In this document: piece after piece, positions 1-8,323 of the stretch
Position numbering within the stretch: position 1 is the first letter of the stretch
Layout: the number at the start of each line of letters is the position of its first letter
DNA from: Bacteroidetes bacterium UBA3022
GTDB taxonomy: Bacteria; Bacteroidota; Bacteroidia; Chitinophagales; BACL12
Assembly (NCBI GenBank): GCA_002346225.1
Contig: DDYY01000098.1
Span: forward strand, 1-16,790
Reading direction: 5' to 3'
Length of the DNA: 16,790 nucleotides
Made by a program: the position numbers and the translations under genes
The notes under the pieces: model-generated
Told to the model about the DNA's origin: nothing
Seen by the model: only the letters and a program-made list of their open reading frames with translations
The model's database searches: none

Positions 1-1352
1 TTGTATCGTTTTTGTTTTGAAGTTTCTGCTACATTCCAACCCTTTGAAATAAACTCAGCTTCGGCTTCTTCCCTGGTTTTTGCCACTACAAACTCACCGG
101 AAGCATTGTACCATGCGGGAATTCGATGCCCCCACCAAAGCTGCCTGGAAACACACCAGTCCTTGACGTTTTCCATCCAGTGCTTGTAGGTATTGACAAA
201 TTTTTCAGGGTGTAATTGTACGGTGCCGTTTACTACAGCATCGAGTGCCGGCGCGCTGAGCTCTTTCATTCTGAGCCACCATTGCATGCTCAAACGCGGT
301 TCCACCACTGCATCGGTGCGCTCCGAAAAACCGACGCTGTTGCGCAGTTCCTCTATCTTCACTAACAGTCCGGCTTCCTCCATCAGCTTTACCATCTTCT
401 TCCTCGCGACAAACTTGTCCTCTCCCACCAGAATTCCGGCTGCTTCACTAATGGTGCCGTCATCATTCATCATGTCAATCACTTCCAGCTGATGCCGGAA
501 TCCGATTTCGTAGTCGTTGGGGTCATGTGCAGGTGTGATTTTCAGCACTCCGGTTCCAAATTCGCGATCTACATATGTGTCGGCGATAACAGGAACAGCC
601 CTTCCGATAATCGGAACAATGACACGCTTGCCAATCCACGAAGTGTAGCGTTCATCATCAGGATGCACGCATATAGCAGTATCGCCCAGAATGGTTTCCG
701 GCCTTGTTGTCGCTATCGTCAGCGCATCCTCTCCCCCTTCCTCTTTATAGGTAACATAATACAGTCGGCTGTTGACATCTTTATAAATTACCTCTTCGTT
801 GCTAAGGGCTGTTTTAGCCTGTGGGTCCCAGTTGATCATGCGCAACCCCCGGTAGATATGTCCCTTTCTGTACAGGTCGATGAATACGTCTATAACATCA
901 TCGTAGTAGCCCGGATCCATGGTAAAATGCGTTCTCTCCCAATCGCAGGAACATCCGAGTTCCTTTAGTTGCTGCAGAATGATGCCGCCGTACTTCTCCT
1001 TCCATTCCCATGCATGTTCCATGAAGCCTTCCCGGGAAAGATCGCTCTTTTTGATACCCTTTTCGCGCAGCATAGCCACTACTTTAGCCTCTGTAGCAAT
1101 TGACGCATGATCAGTCCCCGGCACCCAACAGGCGTTCAAACCCATCATTCTGGCCCGACGGACAAAAACATCCTGCAAGGTATTGTTGAGGACATGCCCC
1201 ATATGCAGCATACCCGTTACATTCGGTGGAGGAATGACCACCGTATACGCCTTGCGGTCGTCAGGCTCTGAATGAAAATATCGTTGCTCCATCCAGTAGC
1301 TGTACCATTTCTGCTCAATTCCTCCCGGTTCGTACTTTGTATTTGTTTCCAT
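1..1352 (-). CDS. valS: Valyl-tRNA synthetase (partial, N-terminal 450 codons)
   Basis: Charges tRNA-Val with valine in the cytoplasm (class Ia synthetase). The translation begins METNTKYEPGGIEQKWYSYW and carries the class I HIGH-type signature as HMGH (residues 50-53) after PPPNVTG. It also has the GTDHASIATE segment (79-88), the CP1 editing motif TTRPET (215-220) with PAHDPND (274-280), and the CVSRQLWWGHRIPAWY block (400-415) that resumes the catalytic core. The KMSKS loop and anticodon-binding domain lie beyond the left edge, so the gene is truncated by the window, not broken. The ATG at 1352 gives the usual ValS N-terminus. A perfect TAnnTTTG box sits 16 nt upstream (1369-1376), predicting a very short leader. 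It is divergent from the oxidoreductase gene. Identity is very secure from the motif set and continuous reading frame. Confidence 0.97.
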   Translation of the reverse strand, partial: METNTKYEPGGIEQKWYSYWMEQRYFHSEPDDRKAYTVVIPPPNVTGMLHMGHVLNNTLQDVFVRRARMMGLNACWVPGTDHASIATEAKVVAMLREKGIKKSDLSREGFMEHAWEWKEKYGGIILQQLKELGCSCDWERTHFTMDPGYYDDVIDVFIDLYRKGHIYRGLRMINWDPQAKTALSNEEVIYKDVNSRLYYVTYKEEGGEDALTIATTRPETILGDTAICVHPDDERYTSWIGKRVIVPIIGRAVPVIADTYVDREFGTGVLKITPAHDPNDYEIGFRHQLEVIDMMNDDGTISEAAGILVGEDKFVARKKMVKLMEEAGLLVKIEELRNSVGFSERTDAVVEPRLSMQWWLRMKELSAPALDAVVNGTVQLHPEKFVNTYKHWMENVKDWCVSRQLWWGHRIPAWYNASGEFVVAKTREEAEAEFISKGWNVAETSKQKRY

Positions 1353-1368
1353 TGTTGTCGTAAACTGA

Positions 1369-1376
1369 CAAAAATA
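1369..1376 (-). promoter_or_regulatory. valS promoter -7 box
   Basis: On the minus strand this reads TATTTTTG, an exact match to the Bacteroidota -7 consensus TAnnTTTG. It lies 16 nt from the valS ATG. No TTG -33 element is visible at the expected 19-21 nt spacing. Confidence 0.5.
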
Positions 1377-1438
1377 CAGCATTCGCAAGTGGTTGCCGTG
1401 GATTTTTTTTTCTACATATGTGTATCTTTATCCGAGTC

Positions 1439-2647
1439 ATGGGGAGAAAGAAGATAGGATTGCTCAGGGAAGGAAAGTTTCCACCTGATTCACGGGTAGC
1501 AATGACACCCGCTCAGTGCCAGTTATTTAAAGATAAATTCCCGCATATTGATCTGGTCGTACAACCATCGCATGGTAGATGCTTTGCCGATGCCGAGTAC
1601 GCAGAAAAGGGTATTGCGCTGCAGGAAGATTTACACGATTGTGATGTATTGTTTGGTATCAAGGAAGTACCTGTGGAATCCTTACTGCACGATAAGACTT
1701 ACCTGTTTTTCAGCCATACCATTAAGAAGCAACCCTACAACAGGAAGCTGATGCAGGCACTCTTGCGGAAGCGCATAAAAATGGTCGATTACGAGTGTCT
1801 TGTGGACGAAGCCGGATTCAGGGTTATCGCTTTTGGCAGATGGGCAGGTATTGTAGGCGCCCACAATGCTTTGTGGACATGGAGTCGTCGCACCGGTGAC
1901 TTTCCCTTCAAAAGAGCAAAGGATATGAAAGACTTTGCCGCGCTCAAAAGCTATTACAAAAAAGTAACCCTGCCTCCATTGCGGATTGTGGTAACCGGCT
2001 CCGGAAGGGTTGCAAAAGGCTCTATGGAAGTCATGGAGCTGTTGGGAATTGAAAAGGTATCGCCCGAAGACTTTCTGCAAAATTCGTATAACAAAAGTGT
2101 GTATATGAATCTGGTGGACAGCTATATGTACAAGCGCATTAAGGATGAAGGCTACGATAAAAAAGAATTCCATCAGTTTCCCGACCGTTATTATTCCACA
2201 GCTTACAGTTATGTAGCCAGCGCGGATATCCTTATCAATGGCATTTTCTGGAATCCGGAGGCTCCACGGCTATTTGAAAAGCCCGATATGCACCGCAAGG
2301 ATTTTAAAGTACAAGTAGTGGCTGATATCTCTTGCGATGTGGATGGCAGCGTGCCGGCTACCTTGCGCACTACTACCATCAACGAACCCGTTTTTGGTTA
2401 CAATAAATACACAGATGAAGCGACTGCTCCCTTCGAAACTGATACGATTGACATCATGGCAGTAGACAACCTGCCCAATGAGTTACCTCGAGACGCCTCC
2501 TCTGAATTTGGCAATGTTATCCTGAGTACCATTATTACCGAATTACAAAATCCTGAAAGCCGGATGGTGAATGATGCTACTATCTGTCTGGGTGGAAAAT
2601 TGAATACACCTTACCTGTACCTGAGCGATTATACCGCAGGGGATTAA
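1439..2647 (+). CDS. NAD(P)-dependent oxidoreductase of the saccharopine/alanine dehydrogenase (LYS1-like) family
   Basis: A 402-aa protein whose N-terminal part (about 1-135) resembles the alanine dehydrogenase/transhydrogenase N-domain. It shows the FGIKEVP segment with K75 and FFSHTIKKQP with H93, placed like the catalytic Lys/His pair of yeast LYS1. A Rossmann glycine motif GSGRVAKG lies at 187-194, followed by ADISCDVDGSVP (295-306). Such enzymes interconvert an amino or imino acid with a 2-oxo acid using NAD(P). The exact substrate (saccharopine, alanine or another) cannot be read from sequence. An in-frame ATG at 1418 would add seven residues (MCIFIRV), but a TATCTTTA promoter-like box at 1423-1430 lies inside that extension, so I prefer 1439 (MGRKKIGLLREGK). 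The last 4 bp overlap the stop end of the convergent sigma factor gene. Confidence 0.8.
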   Translation: MGRKKIGLLREGKFPPDSRVAMTPAQCQLFKDKFPHIDLVVQPSHGRCFADAEYAEKGIALQEDLHDCDVLFGIKEVPVESLLHDKTYLFFSHTIKKQPYNRKLMQALLRKRIKMVDYECLVDEAGFRVIAFGRWAGIVGAHNALWTWSRRTGDFPFKRAKDMKDFAALKSYYKKVTLPPLRIVVTGSGRVAKGSMEVMELLGIEKVSPEDFLQNSYNKSVYMNLVDSYMYKRIKDEGYDKKEFHQFPDRYYSTAYSYVASADILINGIFWNPEAPRLFEKPDMHRKDFKVQVVADISCDVDGSVPATLRTTTINEPVFGYNKYTDEATAPFETDTIDIMAVDNLPNELPRDASSEFGNVILSTIITELQNPESRMVNDATICLGGKLNTPYLYLSDYTAGD

Positions 2648-3246
2648 TAGCGATCTTTCACGGTCTTGAGCACCTGGTACAGCAATTCTTTGGCGCGAAA
2701 CAACTGAGCTTTTACGGTTCCCAATGGCAGCTGCAGCGTAGCAGCTATTTCTTCGTACGATAACTCCTCGAAGAAGCGCAGCTGAATCAATTTTCGGTAT
2801 TTGGGATTGAGCTTGTCCAGCATCTCCCGCATCAATAAAGCACGTTGCTCCTTAATAAATTTTTCTTCCGGATCGAGCATATCGGTGGAAACCGTATTGG
2901 ATATATTCATCCCTTCGTTGCTGCCTTCGTCATCCAGACTGACTACCTCCATGCGCTTCTTTCGAATATAATCGATGGCATTATTGGAAGCTATCTTGAA
3001 TAACCAGGTACTGAATGCAAAATCAGGTGAATATTTTTCCAGGTTAGAAAATGCCTTACCGAATGATTCAATAGTCAGGTCTTCCGCATCGTCGCGGTTG
3101 TGCACCATTTTCAGCACCATGTAATAAATGGACTCTTTGTATCGGGTGAACAGGAAACCAAAGGCCGCCTGGTCACCGGCCAAAGCCCTCTGAACACAGT
3201 CATAGTCTTCTTTTGCCCGTTCCGAAAGATGTTCATTCAATTCCAT
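2644..3246 (-). CDS. ECF-type RNA polymerase sigma-70 family factor
   Basis: A 200-aa two-domain sigma factor that directs RNA polymerase to a promoter set. Region 2 spans about residues 28-98, including RDDAEDLTIESFGKAF (51-66) and the FSTWLFKIASNNAIDYIRKK segment (78-97) typical of sigma 2.3-2.4. A Glu/Asp-rich linker follows (104-130). Region 4 (about 141-195) has the helix-turn-helix ELSYEEIAATLQLPLGTVKA (161-180). No anti-sigma gene is adjacent, unlike many ECF loci. The ATG is embedded in the last 10 bp of the upstream glycosyltransferase gene, which suggests translational coupling and one transcript. The stop overlaps the convergent oxidoreductase by 4 bp. The family is clear; the regulon is unknown. 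Confidence 0.92.
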   Translation of the reverse strand: MELNEHLSERAKEDYDCVQRALAGDQAAFGFLFTRYKESIYYMVLKMVHNRDDAEDLTIESFGKAFSNLEKYSPDFAFSTWLFKIASNNAIDYIRKKRMEVVSLDDEGSNEGMNISNTVSTDMLDPEEKFIKEQRALLMREMLDKLNPKYRKLIQLRFFEELSYEEIAATLQLPLGTVKAQLFRAKELLYQVLKTVKDRY

Positions 3247-4355
3247 CTATACTTTGTTTTCACCACTGCTGCTTTCATGAACCTGAAATAATAGAACACC
3301 TGAAGGATATCGAATAGTTCAATGTAAGGAACCAGATCGTTTTCGCCCAGTTTGCGCATATTGAGGGTGAAGACTATTCTATTGACTATCCATCTCAGCA
3401 GGAAGGCAGCTGCAATATACCACCAAACCAACGGAGATAACCAGATTACCAAAGGAAGCATCAGCCAGACCAGAATATGGGTAAACGGTTGCAGAGCGAG
3501 CAATATCCGATGGTTGGCTTTATAATATCTTGCGGTGGAGAGATGTCTTGTTTTTTGCTCTTTCCAGTCTTCCGATGTTGTTTTTGGAGCAGAAATCATA
3601 AAGCTATCTCTGCTGGTAACGACCGCTGACTTACTTTTTCCGGCGACTTTATTGATGAACAAATCATCATCACCCGAAGGCAAGGTCCGGTGGTCAGCGA
3701 AACCGCCATGCTGGAAAAACAATGCTGAAGTATAGGATAAGTTACGCCCTACTCCCATATAGGGGATTCCCGCCAGTGCGTAGGAAAGATAATTTTGTCC
3801 GGCAAAGAAAGTTTCATAGCGGATAATGCGGTTTAACCAGCCCTTGTGTTTGGCATAAGGACTGTAGCCCAGCACATAATCGGCCTGCTGTGCATACCCA
3901 TTCATCATTTCAGCAATCCAGTTCCGCGATGCTGGTCTGCAATCCGCATCGGTTAGCAGCAGATGTGGATGCTTAGCGGCTTTAATACCCAGTGTAAGAG
4001 GGAATTTCTTCCCTGCCATGGGCTTATTTACATTGCCCACTTTCACACTTCTGACGCGCGTATCTTCAGCGGTAAGGTGGTACAAGTATTCCACGGTACC
4101 ATCTTCTGAATTATCGTCTACAATGATCACCTCAAAATCCGGATAATCCTGTTCGAGCAGCAGCGGAATCAATGCCTTTAAATTCTCCTCTTCATTCCTG
4201 GCGCAAACAATGACCGACACGGGTAAATCAGGGTTAATTGCTGCAGCATGATTCTTTCTGAGTGAAAGCCTTAAATAGAAATAAATATTATGCAATATCT
4301 GATAGGATAACACTCCTCCGTAAATATAGACCAGCCACCACATATCCGCTTTCAT
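3237..4355 (-). CDS. Membrane-anchored family-2 glycosyltransferase
   Basis: A 372-aa inverting glycosyltransferase with a GT-A fold. One N-terminal membrane helix (about 6-28) precedes the catalytic domain: PVSVIVCARNEEENLK (45-60), VDDNSEDGT (79-87), the DxD motif as TDADCRP (135-141), a GDDD acid motif (228-231) and a QKTRH motif (267-271) in place of Q/RxxRW. About two further hydrophobic helices lie at 286-325. It probably transfers a sugar from a nucleotide donor to a lipid or polysaccharide at the cytoplasmic membrane; donor and acceptor are unknown. A longer frame could start at TTG 4394, but that TTG coincides with the likely -33 element, so the ATG at 4355 is preferred, with 4343 (MWWLVY) also possible. 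It is the first gene of a pair with the sigma factor. Confidence 0.88.
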   Translation of the reverse strand: MKADMWWLVYIYGGVLSYQILHNIYFYLRLSLRKNHAAAINPDLPVSVIVCARNEEENLKALIPLLLEQDYPDFEVIIVDDNSEDGTVEYLYHLTAEDTRVRSVKVGNVNKPMAGKKFPLTLGIKAAKHPHLLLTDADCRPASRNWIAEMMNGYAQQADYVLGYSPYAKHKGWLNRIIRYETFFAGQNYLSYALAGIPYMGVGRNLSYTSALFFQHGGFADHRTLPSGDDDLFINKVAGKSKSAVVTSRDSFMISAPKTTSEDWKEQKTRHLSTARYYKANHRILLALQPFTHILVWLMLPLVIWLSPLVWWYIAAAFLLRWIVNRIVFTLNMRKLGENDLVPYIELFDILQVFYYFRFMKAAVVKTKYRWN

Positions 4356-4364
4356 TTGAACTGC

Positions 4365-4394
4365 TAAAGGTAGACCAAATACCGTTCGTCCCAA
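4365..4394 (-). promoter_or_regulatory. Promoter of the glycosyltransferase-sigma factor pair
   Basis: The minus strand shows TTG (4394-4392), a 19-nt spacer and TACCTTTA (4372-4365), a 7/8 match to TAnnTTTG at the spacing expected for a Bacteroidota promoter. It ends 9 nt before the ATG at 4355. Confidence 0.5.
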
Positions 4395-4442
4395 CCCGGA
4401 AATCCACAGCTATTAACAGCGAATTCACACATTGAAACTGAT

Positions 4443-4450
4443 TACCTTTG
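4443..4450 (+). promoter_or_regulatory. tgt-lptG promoter -7 box
   Basis: TACCTTTG matches TAnnTTTG exactly and ends 6 nt before the tgt ATG, so the mRNA would be nearly leaderless. The box includes an upstream in-frame TTG (4448), which argues against starting there. No clear -33 TTG is seen at 19-21 nt. Confidence 0.5.
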
Positions 4451-4456
4451 ACCGGC

Positions 4457-5587
4457 ATGTTTTTCAAGATAGAGAAAAAAGATATTGGCAGCTCGGCAAG
4501 GGCGGGAGTCATCCAAACGGCTCATGGGGAGATACCTACCCCTGTATTTATGCCCGTAGGTACTGCCGGAACCGTTAAAGGAGTGCCTTTTGAGTTCCTG
4601 AAAAGAGATGTAGACGCCCCCATTATACTGGGTAATACCTACCATCTATACCTCCGCCCGGGGACAGACCTCATGGAGCAAGCCGGTGGATTGCACCGTT
4701 TTATTCAATGGGACAGGCCCATACTGACGGACAGCGGCGGTTATCAGGTGTATTCGCTGGCACAAATCAGGAAAATCAGAGAAGAGGGTGTGCGGTTTCA
4801 ATCCCATATTGACGGATCCAAACATGAGTTCACCCCCAAGGGAGTGATGGATATTCAGCGAAAAATAGGAGCCGATATCGTGATGGCCTTCGACGAATGT
4901 CCGCCCTACCCTTGCGAACGCTCCTACGCGACCGAGTCTATGCACCTGACCCATCGATGGCTGGATCAGTGTGTAGAACACATGCGCACCACAGATCCCC
5001 TTTACGACTACGAGCAATATCTATTCCCCATTGTTCAGGGCAGCGTATACAGCGACCTTCGGGAAGCCTCAGCCACCTACATCGCAGGAACAGATTGCCC
5101 CGGAAACGCCATTGGGGGCTTGTCTGTCGGCGAACCACATGAGCTCATGTATGCCATGACAGAAAAAGTTTGCGCTATCTTACCGCTTGAAAAACCGCGT
5201 TACCTGATGGGTGTGGGTACACCTGCCAATATTTTGGAGTGCATATCGTTGGGTATCGACATGTTTGATTGCGTTATGCCGACTAGAAATGCCCGAAATG
5301 GAATGCTGTTTACACCGGAGGGTATCATCAACATCCGGAATAAGAAATGGGCAGATGTTCTGGAGCCTATTGACGCCCAATCGACAGCTCTCACGAGTCA
5401 GACGCATAGCAAAGCGTATCTGCGTCACCTGTTTATCAGTGGTGAAATGCTGGGACCCATTATTGCCAGCACCCATAACCTGGCATTTTATTTATGGCTG
5501 GTTAGGGAGGCAAGGCGGCATATTGAACTGGGCGATTTCAGTACCTGGAAAGATATCATGGTAAAAAAAGTAAGCAGCAGGTTATGA
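4457..5587 (+). CDS. tgt: Queuine/preQ1 tRNA-guanine transglycosylase
   Basis: Exchanges guanine 34 of GUN-anticodon tRNAs for the queuosine precursor preQ1. The 376-aa protein has the family hallmarks in order: MPVGTAGTVKGV near the N-terminus, DSGGYQVYS with the active-site Asp, MAFDECPPYPC, VQGS, IGGLSVGE, RYLMGVGTP, and DCVMPTRNARNG with the nucleophile Asp. The C-terminal zinc site is abnormal. The three cysteines of the usual CxCxxC are replaced by S309, A311 and S314 at exactly the right spacing, while the fourth ligand, H340, is kept 26 residues later. The rest is well conserved and full length, so it is probably an active lineage variant. The ATG at 4457 is chosen over an upstream TTG lying in the promoter box. 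It overlaps the permease gene by ATGA, indicating one operon. Confidence 0.95.
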   Translation: MFFKIEKKDIGSSARAGVIQTAHGEIPTPVFMPVGTAGTVKGVPFEFLKRDVDAPIILGNTYHLYLRPGTDLMEQAGGLHRFIQWDRPILTDSGGYQVYSLAQIRKIREEGVRFQSHIDGSKHEFTPKGVMDIQRKIGADIVMAFDECPPYPCERSYATESMHLTHRWLDQCVEHMRTTDPLYDYEQYLFPIVQGSVYSDLREASATYIAGTDCPGNAIGGLSVGEPHELMYAMTEKVCAILPLEKPRYLMGVGTPANILECISLGIDMFDCVMPTRNARNGMLFTPEGIINIRNKKWADVLEPIDAQSTALTSQTHSKAYLRHLFISGEMLGPIIASTHNLAFYLWLVREARRHIELGDFSTWKDIMVKKVSSRL

Positions 5588-6720
5588 TGGTGAGGCTGCG
5601 CAACCTATTAGTATATCCGTTCCGAAGATGGCTGTCCATACTCGACCGCTATGTTATAGGTAAGTACTTCACTACGGTGCTATTCACCATCGGCATAATT
5701 ACTGCCATTGCAGTGGTCATCGACTACAGTGAAAAGACTGATAATTTCGTCAAGAACAAACCGGGCGCAGACGAAATCATATTTGATTACTATTTCAATT
5801 TCGTTCCCCACATCGCAGCCTTGCTGGCACCCTTATTAATTTTCCTGGCCACCATCATTTTCACTTCGCGCATGGCCTATAACAGCGAAATTATAGCCAT
5901 GCTCAACAGCGGCATGAGTTTTCGGCGCTTCCTGAGGCCTTACCTATTGTGCGGAGCTTTCAGTGCAGTACTGTTGCTATATGCCAATCACTGGATGGTG
6001 CCCATTGCCAACAAAAGCAGGGTAGCTTTTGAAGAGAAGTATACAAGGGTGCAGAAGAGCTGGGGAAACAATATCCATATGCGGCTTGACTCACTCACTT
6101 ATATATCGCTGAACAGGTTCAATTACTCGAAAAGTGAAGGTGCACAGTTCTCCCTGGAACGATTCGAAGGGTCCGGGAAAGAGCGAAAACTGGTGTATAA
6201 AATCAATGCGGAGAAAATTCAGTTTATTCCCGGTGTATCGAACAACTGGAGATTATTGCAATATAAGAAGTGGCGAATAGACGGTCTGGAAGAGCGCTTT
6301 GAGTACGGCCGGCAGATGGACACCCTACTCGCCATGCAACCCTCCAATTTCGAAGTCAGTACCATCATTAAGGAGGCACTGAACTACAAGGAGATGCAGG
6401 AATTCATGAAGGAAGAATCCATCAGGGCTGCCGGGGGGATTGAGTCGTATCAGGTAGAAACCAACCGGCGCACGGCGTCTGCCATTTCCGTTTTTATCAT
6501 GATCATCATCGGCGCTATTCTGGGTTCTAAAAAAGTACGGGGAGGAATGGGGTTGAATATCGTCACAGCTATAGCCATGAGTTCCCTGTACGTCGTATTT
6601 CTGCAGTTTTCCTCTTCCTTTTCGGTCAATGGGAACCTGCCACCCCTGCTTGGTGCGAACATGCCCAATATTATTTTCGGGGTGATTACCCTTTTCCTAT
6701 TCCGACAGGTAAATAAATAA
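5584..6720 (+). CDS. LptF/LptG-family (YjgP/YjgQ) permease
   Basis: A 378-aa inner-membrane protein of the family forming the transmembrane part of the LptB2FG transporter, which extracts lipopolysaccharide and passes it to LptC/LptA. Six membrane segments fit at about 29-47, 74-95, 120-138, 298-314, 323-341 and 357-373. The periplasmic beta-rich domain lies between (about 145-290), as the family requires. Typical features are the DRYVIGKYF start of helix 1, NSEIIAMLNSGMSFRRFLRPY after helix 2 (the coupling region to the ATPase) and GSKKVRGGMGLN between helices 4 and 5. LptF and LptG are hard to tell apart here, so no symbol is given. Its ATG overlaps the tgt stop by 4 bp (a second ATG follows at 5587). 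Its stop lies one base from the convergent dnaB stop. Confidence 0.9.
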   Translation: MMVRLRNLLVYPFRRWLSILDRYVIGKYFTTVLFTIGIITAIAVVIDYSEKTDNFVKNKPGADEIIFDYYFNFVPHIAALLAPLLIFLATIIFTSRMAYNSEIIAMLNSGMSFRRFLRPYLLCGAFSAVLLLYANHWMVPIANKSRVAFEEKYTRVQKSWGNNIHMRLDSLTYISLNRFNYSKSEGAQFSLERFEGSGKERKLVYKINAEKIQFIPGVSNNWRLLQYKKWRIDGLEERFEYGRQMDTLLAMQPSNFEVSTIIKEALNYKEMQEFMKEESIRAAGGIESYQVETNRRTASAISVFIMIIIGAILGSKKVRGGMGLNIVTAIAMSSLYVVFLQFSSSFSVNGNLPPLLGANMPNIIFGVITLFLFRQVNK

Positions 6721-6721
6721 T

Positions 6722-8257
6722 TTAGAAGGGAGGACGGTCATCGTCCTCATCTTTCATTTCATTCATTTTGGAGCCCCGTGTAATCGTTGCAGTATTATCC
6801 TGAATATGCTCCGACAGCGGCGACATTGCCGGCATATTGAATTCATCCAAATCAGCGAACTTGATGTACTGACCGATGAACCTGAGATTAACGGTATCTA
6901 GTGAGCCGTTTCTGTGCTTGGCAATAATTACCTGAGCCAGACCTTTCGTGGAGTTACCTTCTTCATCCTGATCGAGGTTATAATATTCCGGGCGGTACAG
7001 GAAGATAACCATATCTGCATCCTGCTCTATGGCACCTGACTCCCGAAGGTCAGACAGCATGGGCTTCTTGGTGGTTCCGCGGTCTTCCACTTTCCTGCTT
7101 AACTGAGATAGCGCCAGGATAGGAACATTGAGTTCCTTGGCAATACTTTTTAAAGCGCGGGAGATGGAACTGATTTCCTGCTCCCTGTTGCCATTGCGGT
7201 TGTTATCACCTGCGGTCATGAGCTGCAGATAGTCGATGACAATCATCTGAATATCGTGCTGCATTTTCAGCCGACGACATTTGGCCCGCAACTCGAAAAT
7301 ATTGAGGGCTGGCGTATCATCAATGAAAATCTTTGCTTCGCTTAGGCGCCCACTTTTCTTCACCATCTGAATCCACTCGTGTTCCGCGAGCTGGCCTTTA
7401 ATAATTTTTTCAGCAGGAAGTTCCGCCTCAGAGCTGATTAGACGTTTGACGAGCTGCTGTGCCGACATTTCCAGAGAGAAAAAGGCTACAGGGCGATTAA
7501 AATCTACTGCCGCATTTCTGGCCAGAGAAAGTGTAAAAGCTGTCTTACCCATACCTGGGCGGGCAGCCACAATCACCAAATCCGATTTCTGCCAGCCACC
7601 GGTAAGGCGGTCGAGGTTGGTGAACCCGGAAGGCACACCCGTAAGGGAATCTTCATTCTTACGTGCTTCTTCAATTTCTTTGATGGTAGCGGTCAGTAAT
7701 CCTTCCAATTCATTGTAGCTGGTGCGCAAGTTCTGGTCGGCAATATTGAACAGGCCCTTCTCGGCGTCATCGAGCAACTCAAAAACATCGGTGGTGTCTT
7801 CGTAGGCATCATGCACTATGCGTGTGCTCACCCGTATGAGTTCACGTTGAATAAATTTCTGAGAAACAATACGCGCATGGTGTTCAACGTGTGCCGCCGA
7901 GGCTACCCGGTTGGTCAAACTGGTGATGTAGAAAGGTCCGCCGGCTTCTTCCAGTCTCCCCATTTTGCGGAGCTCTTCTGTCACTGTGAGAATATCTACC
8001 GGCTGTGTATGCTCAAATAATTTTCGGATGGCTTTAAAAATGAGCTGGTGTCGCTCGTCATAAAAGCTATCTTCCCTAAGAATTTCTATGGCATTGGTAA
8101 CGGCGTCCTTGTCAATCATGAAAGCACCCAATACCGCTTCCTCCAGATCCACCGCCTGAGGTGGAAGCTTTCCATAAACAATGTCCGAAAGGTCAGCGGG
8201 CTTTTTTGCGCTTCTAAGTCCTGTTTTAGGCGTACTGGTTGGTTTGTTTTCGTTCAA
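6722..8257 (-). CDS. dnaB: Replicative DNA helicase DnaB
   Basis: The hexameric 5'-3' helicase of the replication fork. From the chosen start it is 511 aa. The N-terminal DnaB domain begins near YGKLPPQAVDLEEAVLGAF. A linker with PSGFTNLDRLTGGW leads into the RecA-like core: Walker A ARPGMGKT (232-239), FFSLEMSA, Walker B VIDYLQL with the Asp at 342, SQLSRKVE, the LRESGAIEQDAD motif and KHRNG. No intein interrupts it. The tail is acidic, ending DDDRPPF. The frame stays open to TTG 8359, but a promoter match lies inside that extension and there is no ATG in frame before the conserved domain. TTG 8257 (LNENKPTSTPKTG) fits the family's usual length. It is overlapped by the stop of a short ATG ORF, described separately. 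Confidence 0.96.
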   Translation of the reverse strand: MNENKPTSTPKTGLRSAKKPADLSDIVYGKLPPQAVDLEEAVLGAFMIDKDAVTNAIEILREDSFYDERHQLIFKAIRKLFEHTQPVDILTVTEELRKMGRLEEAGGPFYITSLTNRVASAAHVEHHARIVSQKFIQRELIRVSTRIVHDAYEDTTDVFELLDDAEKGLFNIADQNLRTSYNELEGLLTATIKEIEEARKNEDSLTGVPSGFTNLDRLTGGWQKSDLVIVAARPGMGKTAFTLSLARNAAVDFNRPVAFFSLEMSAQQLVKRLISSEAELPAEKIIKGQLAEHEWIQMVKKSGRLSEAKIFIDDTPALNIFELRAKCRRLKMQHDIQMIVIDYLQLMTAGDNNRNGNREQEISSISRALKSIAKELNVPILALSQLSRKVEDRGTTKKPMLSDLRESGAIEQDADMVIFLYRPEYYNLDQDEEGNSTKGLAQVIIAKHRNGSLDTVNLRFIGQYIKFADLDEFNMPAMSPLSEHIQDNTATITRGSKMNEMKDEDDDRPPF

Positions 8258-8310
8258 GGCAGGTGTGTTTCCAATAAAAAAAGTAATTCCAAAATCGTCT
8301 GCAGAGCCAT
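8254..8310 (-). CDS. Possible 18-codon leader ORF of dnaB
   Basis: An ATG at 8310 opens an 18-codon frame, MALQTILELLFLLETHLP. Its TGA (8256-8254) overlaps the TTG start of dnaB (8257-8255). The ATG lies 13 nt after a perfect TAnnTTTG box, the same spacing as at other genes here. Codons 10-12 form the heptamer T TTT TTA (8281-8275) in the reading frame; a -1 slip there would join this ORF to dnaB. It may be a coupled leader peptide, a frameshifted dnaB start, or a homopolymer length error. Nothing supports a function for the peptide itself. Confidence 0.35.
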   Translation of the reverse strand: MALQTILELLFLLETHLP

Positions 8311-8323
8311 TCCGCAGCCAGTT

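Noticed and set aside
1..1110. Several plus-strand ORFs of 60-160 codons at the left edge
   Set aside because: They lie opposite the valS reading frame, which is continuous and motif-rich. Their translations show no family features.
1682..2173. A 163-codon minus-strand ORF inside the LYS1-like gene
   Set aside because: Antisense shadow of a well-supported gene; no start context or recognisable domain.
4356..4394. A longer glycosyltransferase starting at TTG 4394
   Set aside because: That TTG fits the -33 element of a promoter whose -7 box is also inside the extension; ATG 4355 gives a normal N-terminus.
5211..5564. A 117-codon plus-strand ORF inside tgt
   Set aside because: Out-of-frame shadow of tgt, whose conserved motifs run through this stretch.
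6722..8257. An intein in dnaB
   Set aside because: The Walker A, Walker B and downstream motifs are continuous with normal spacing.
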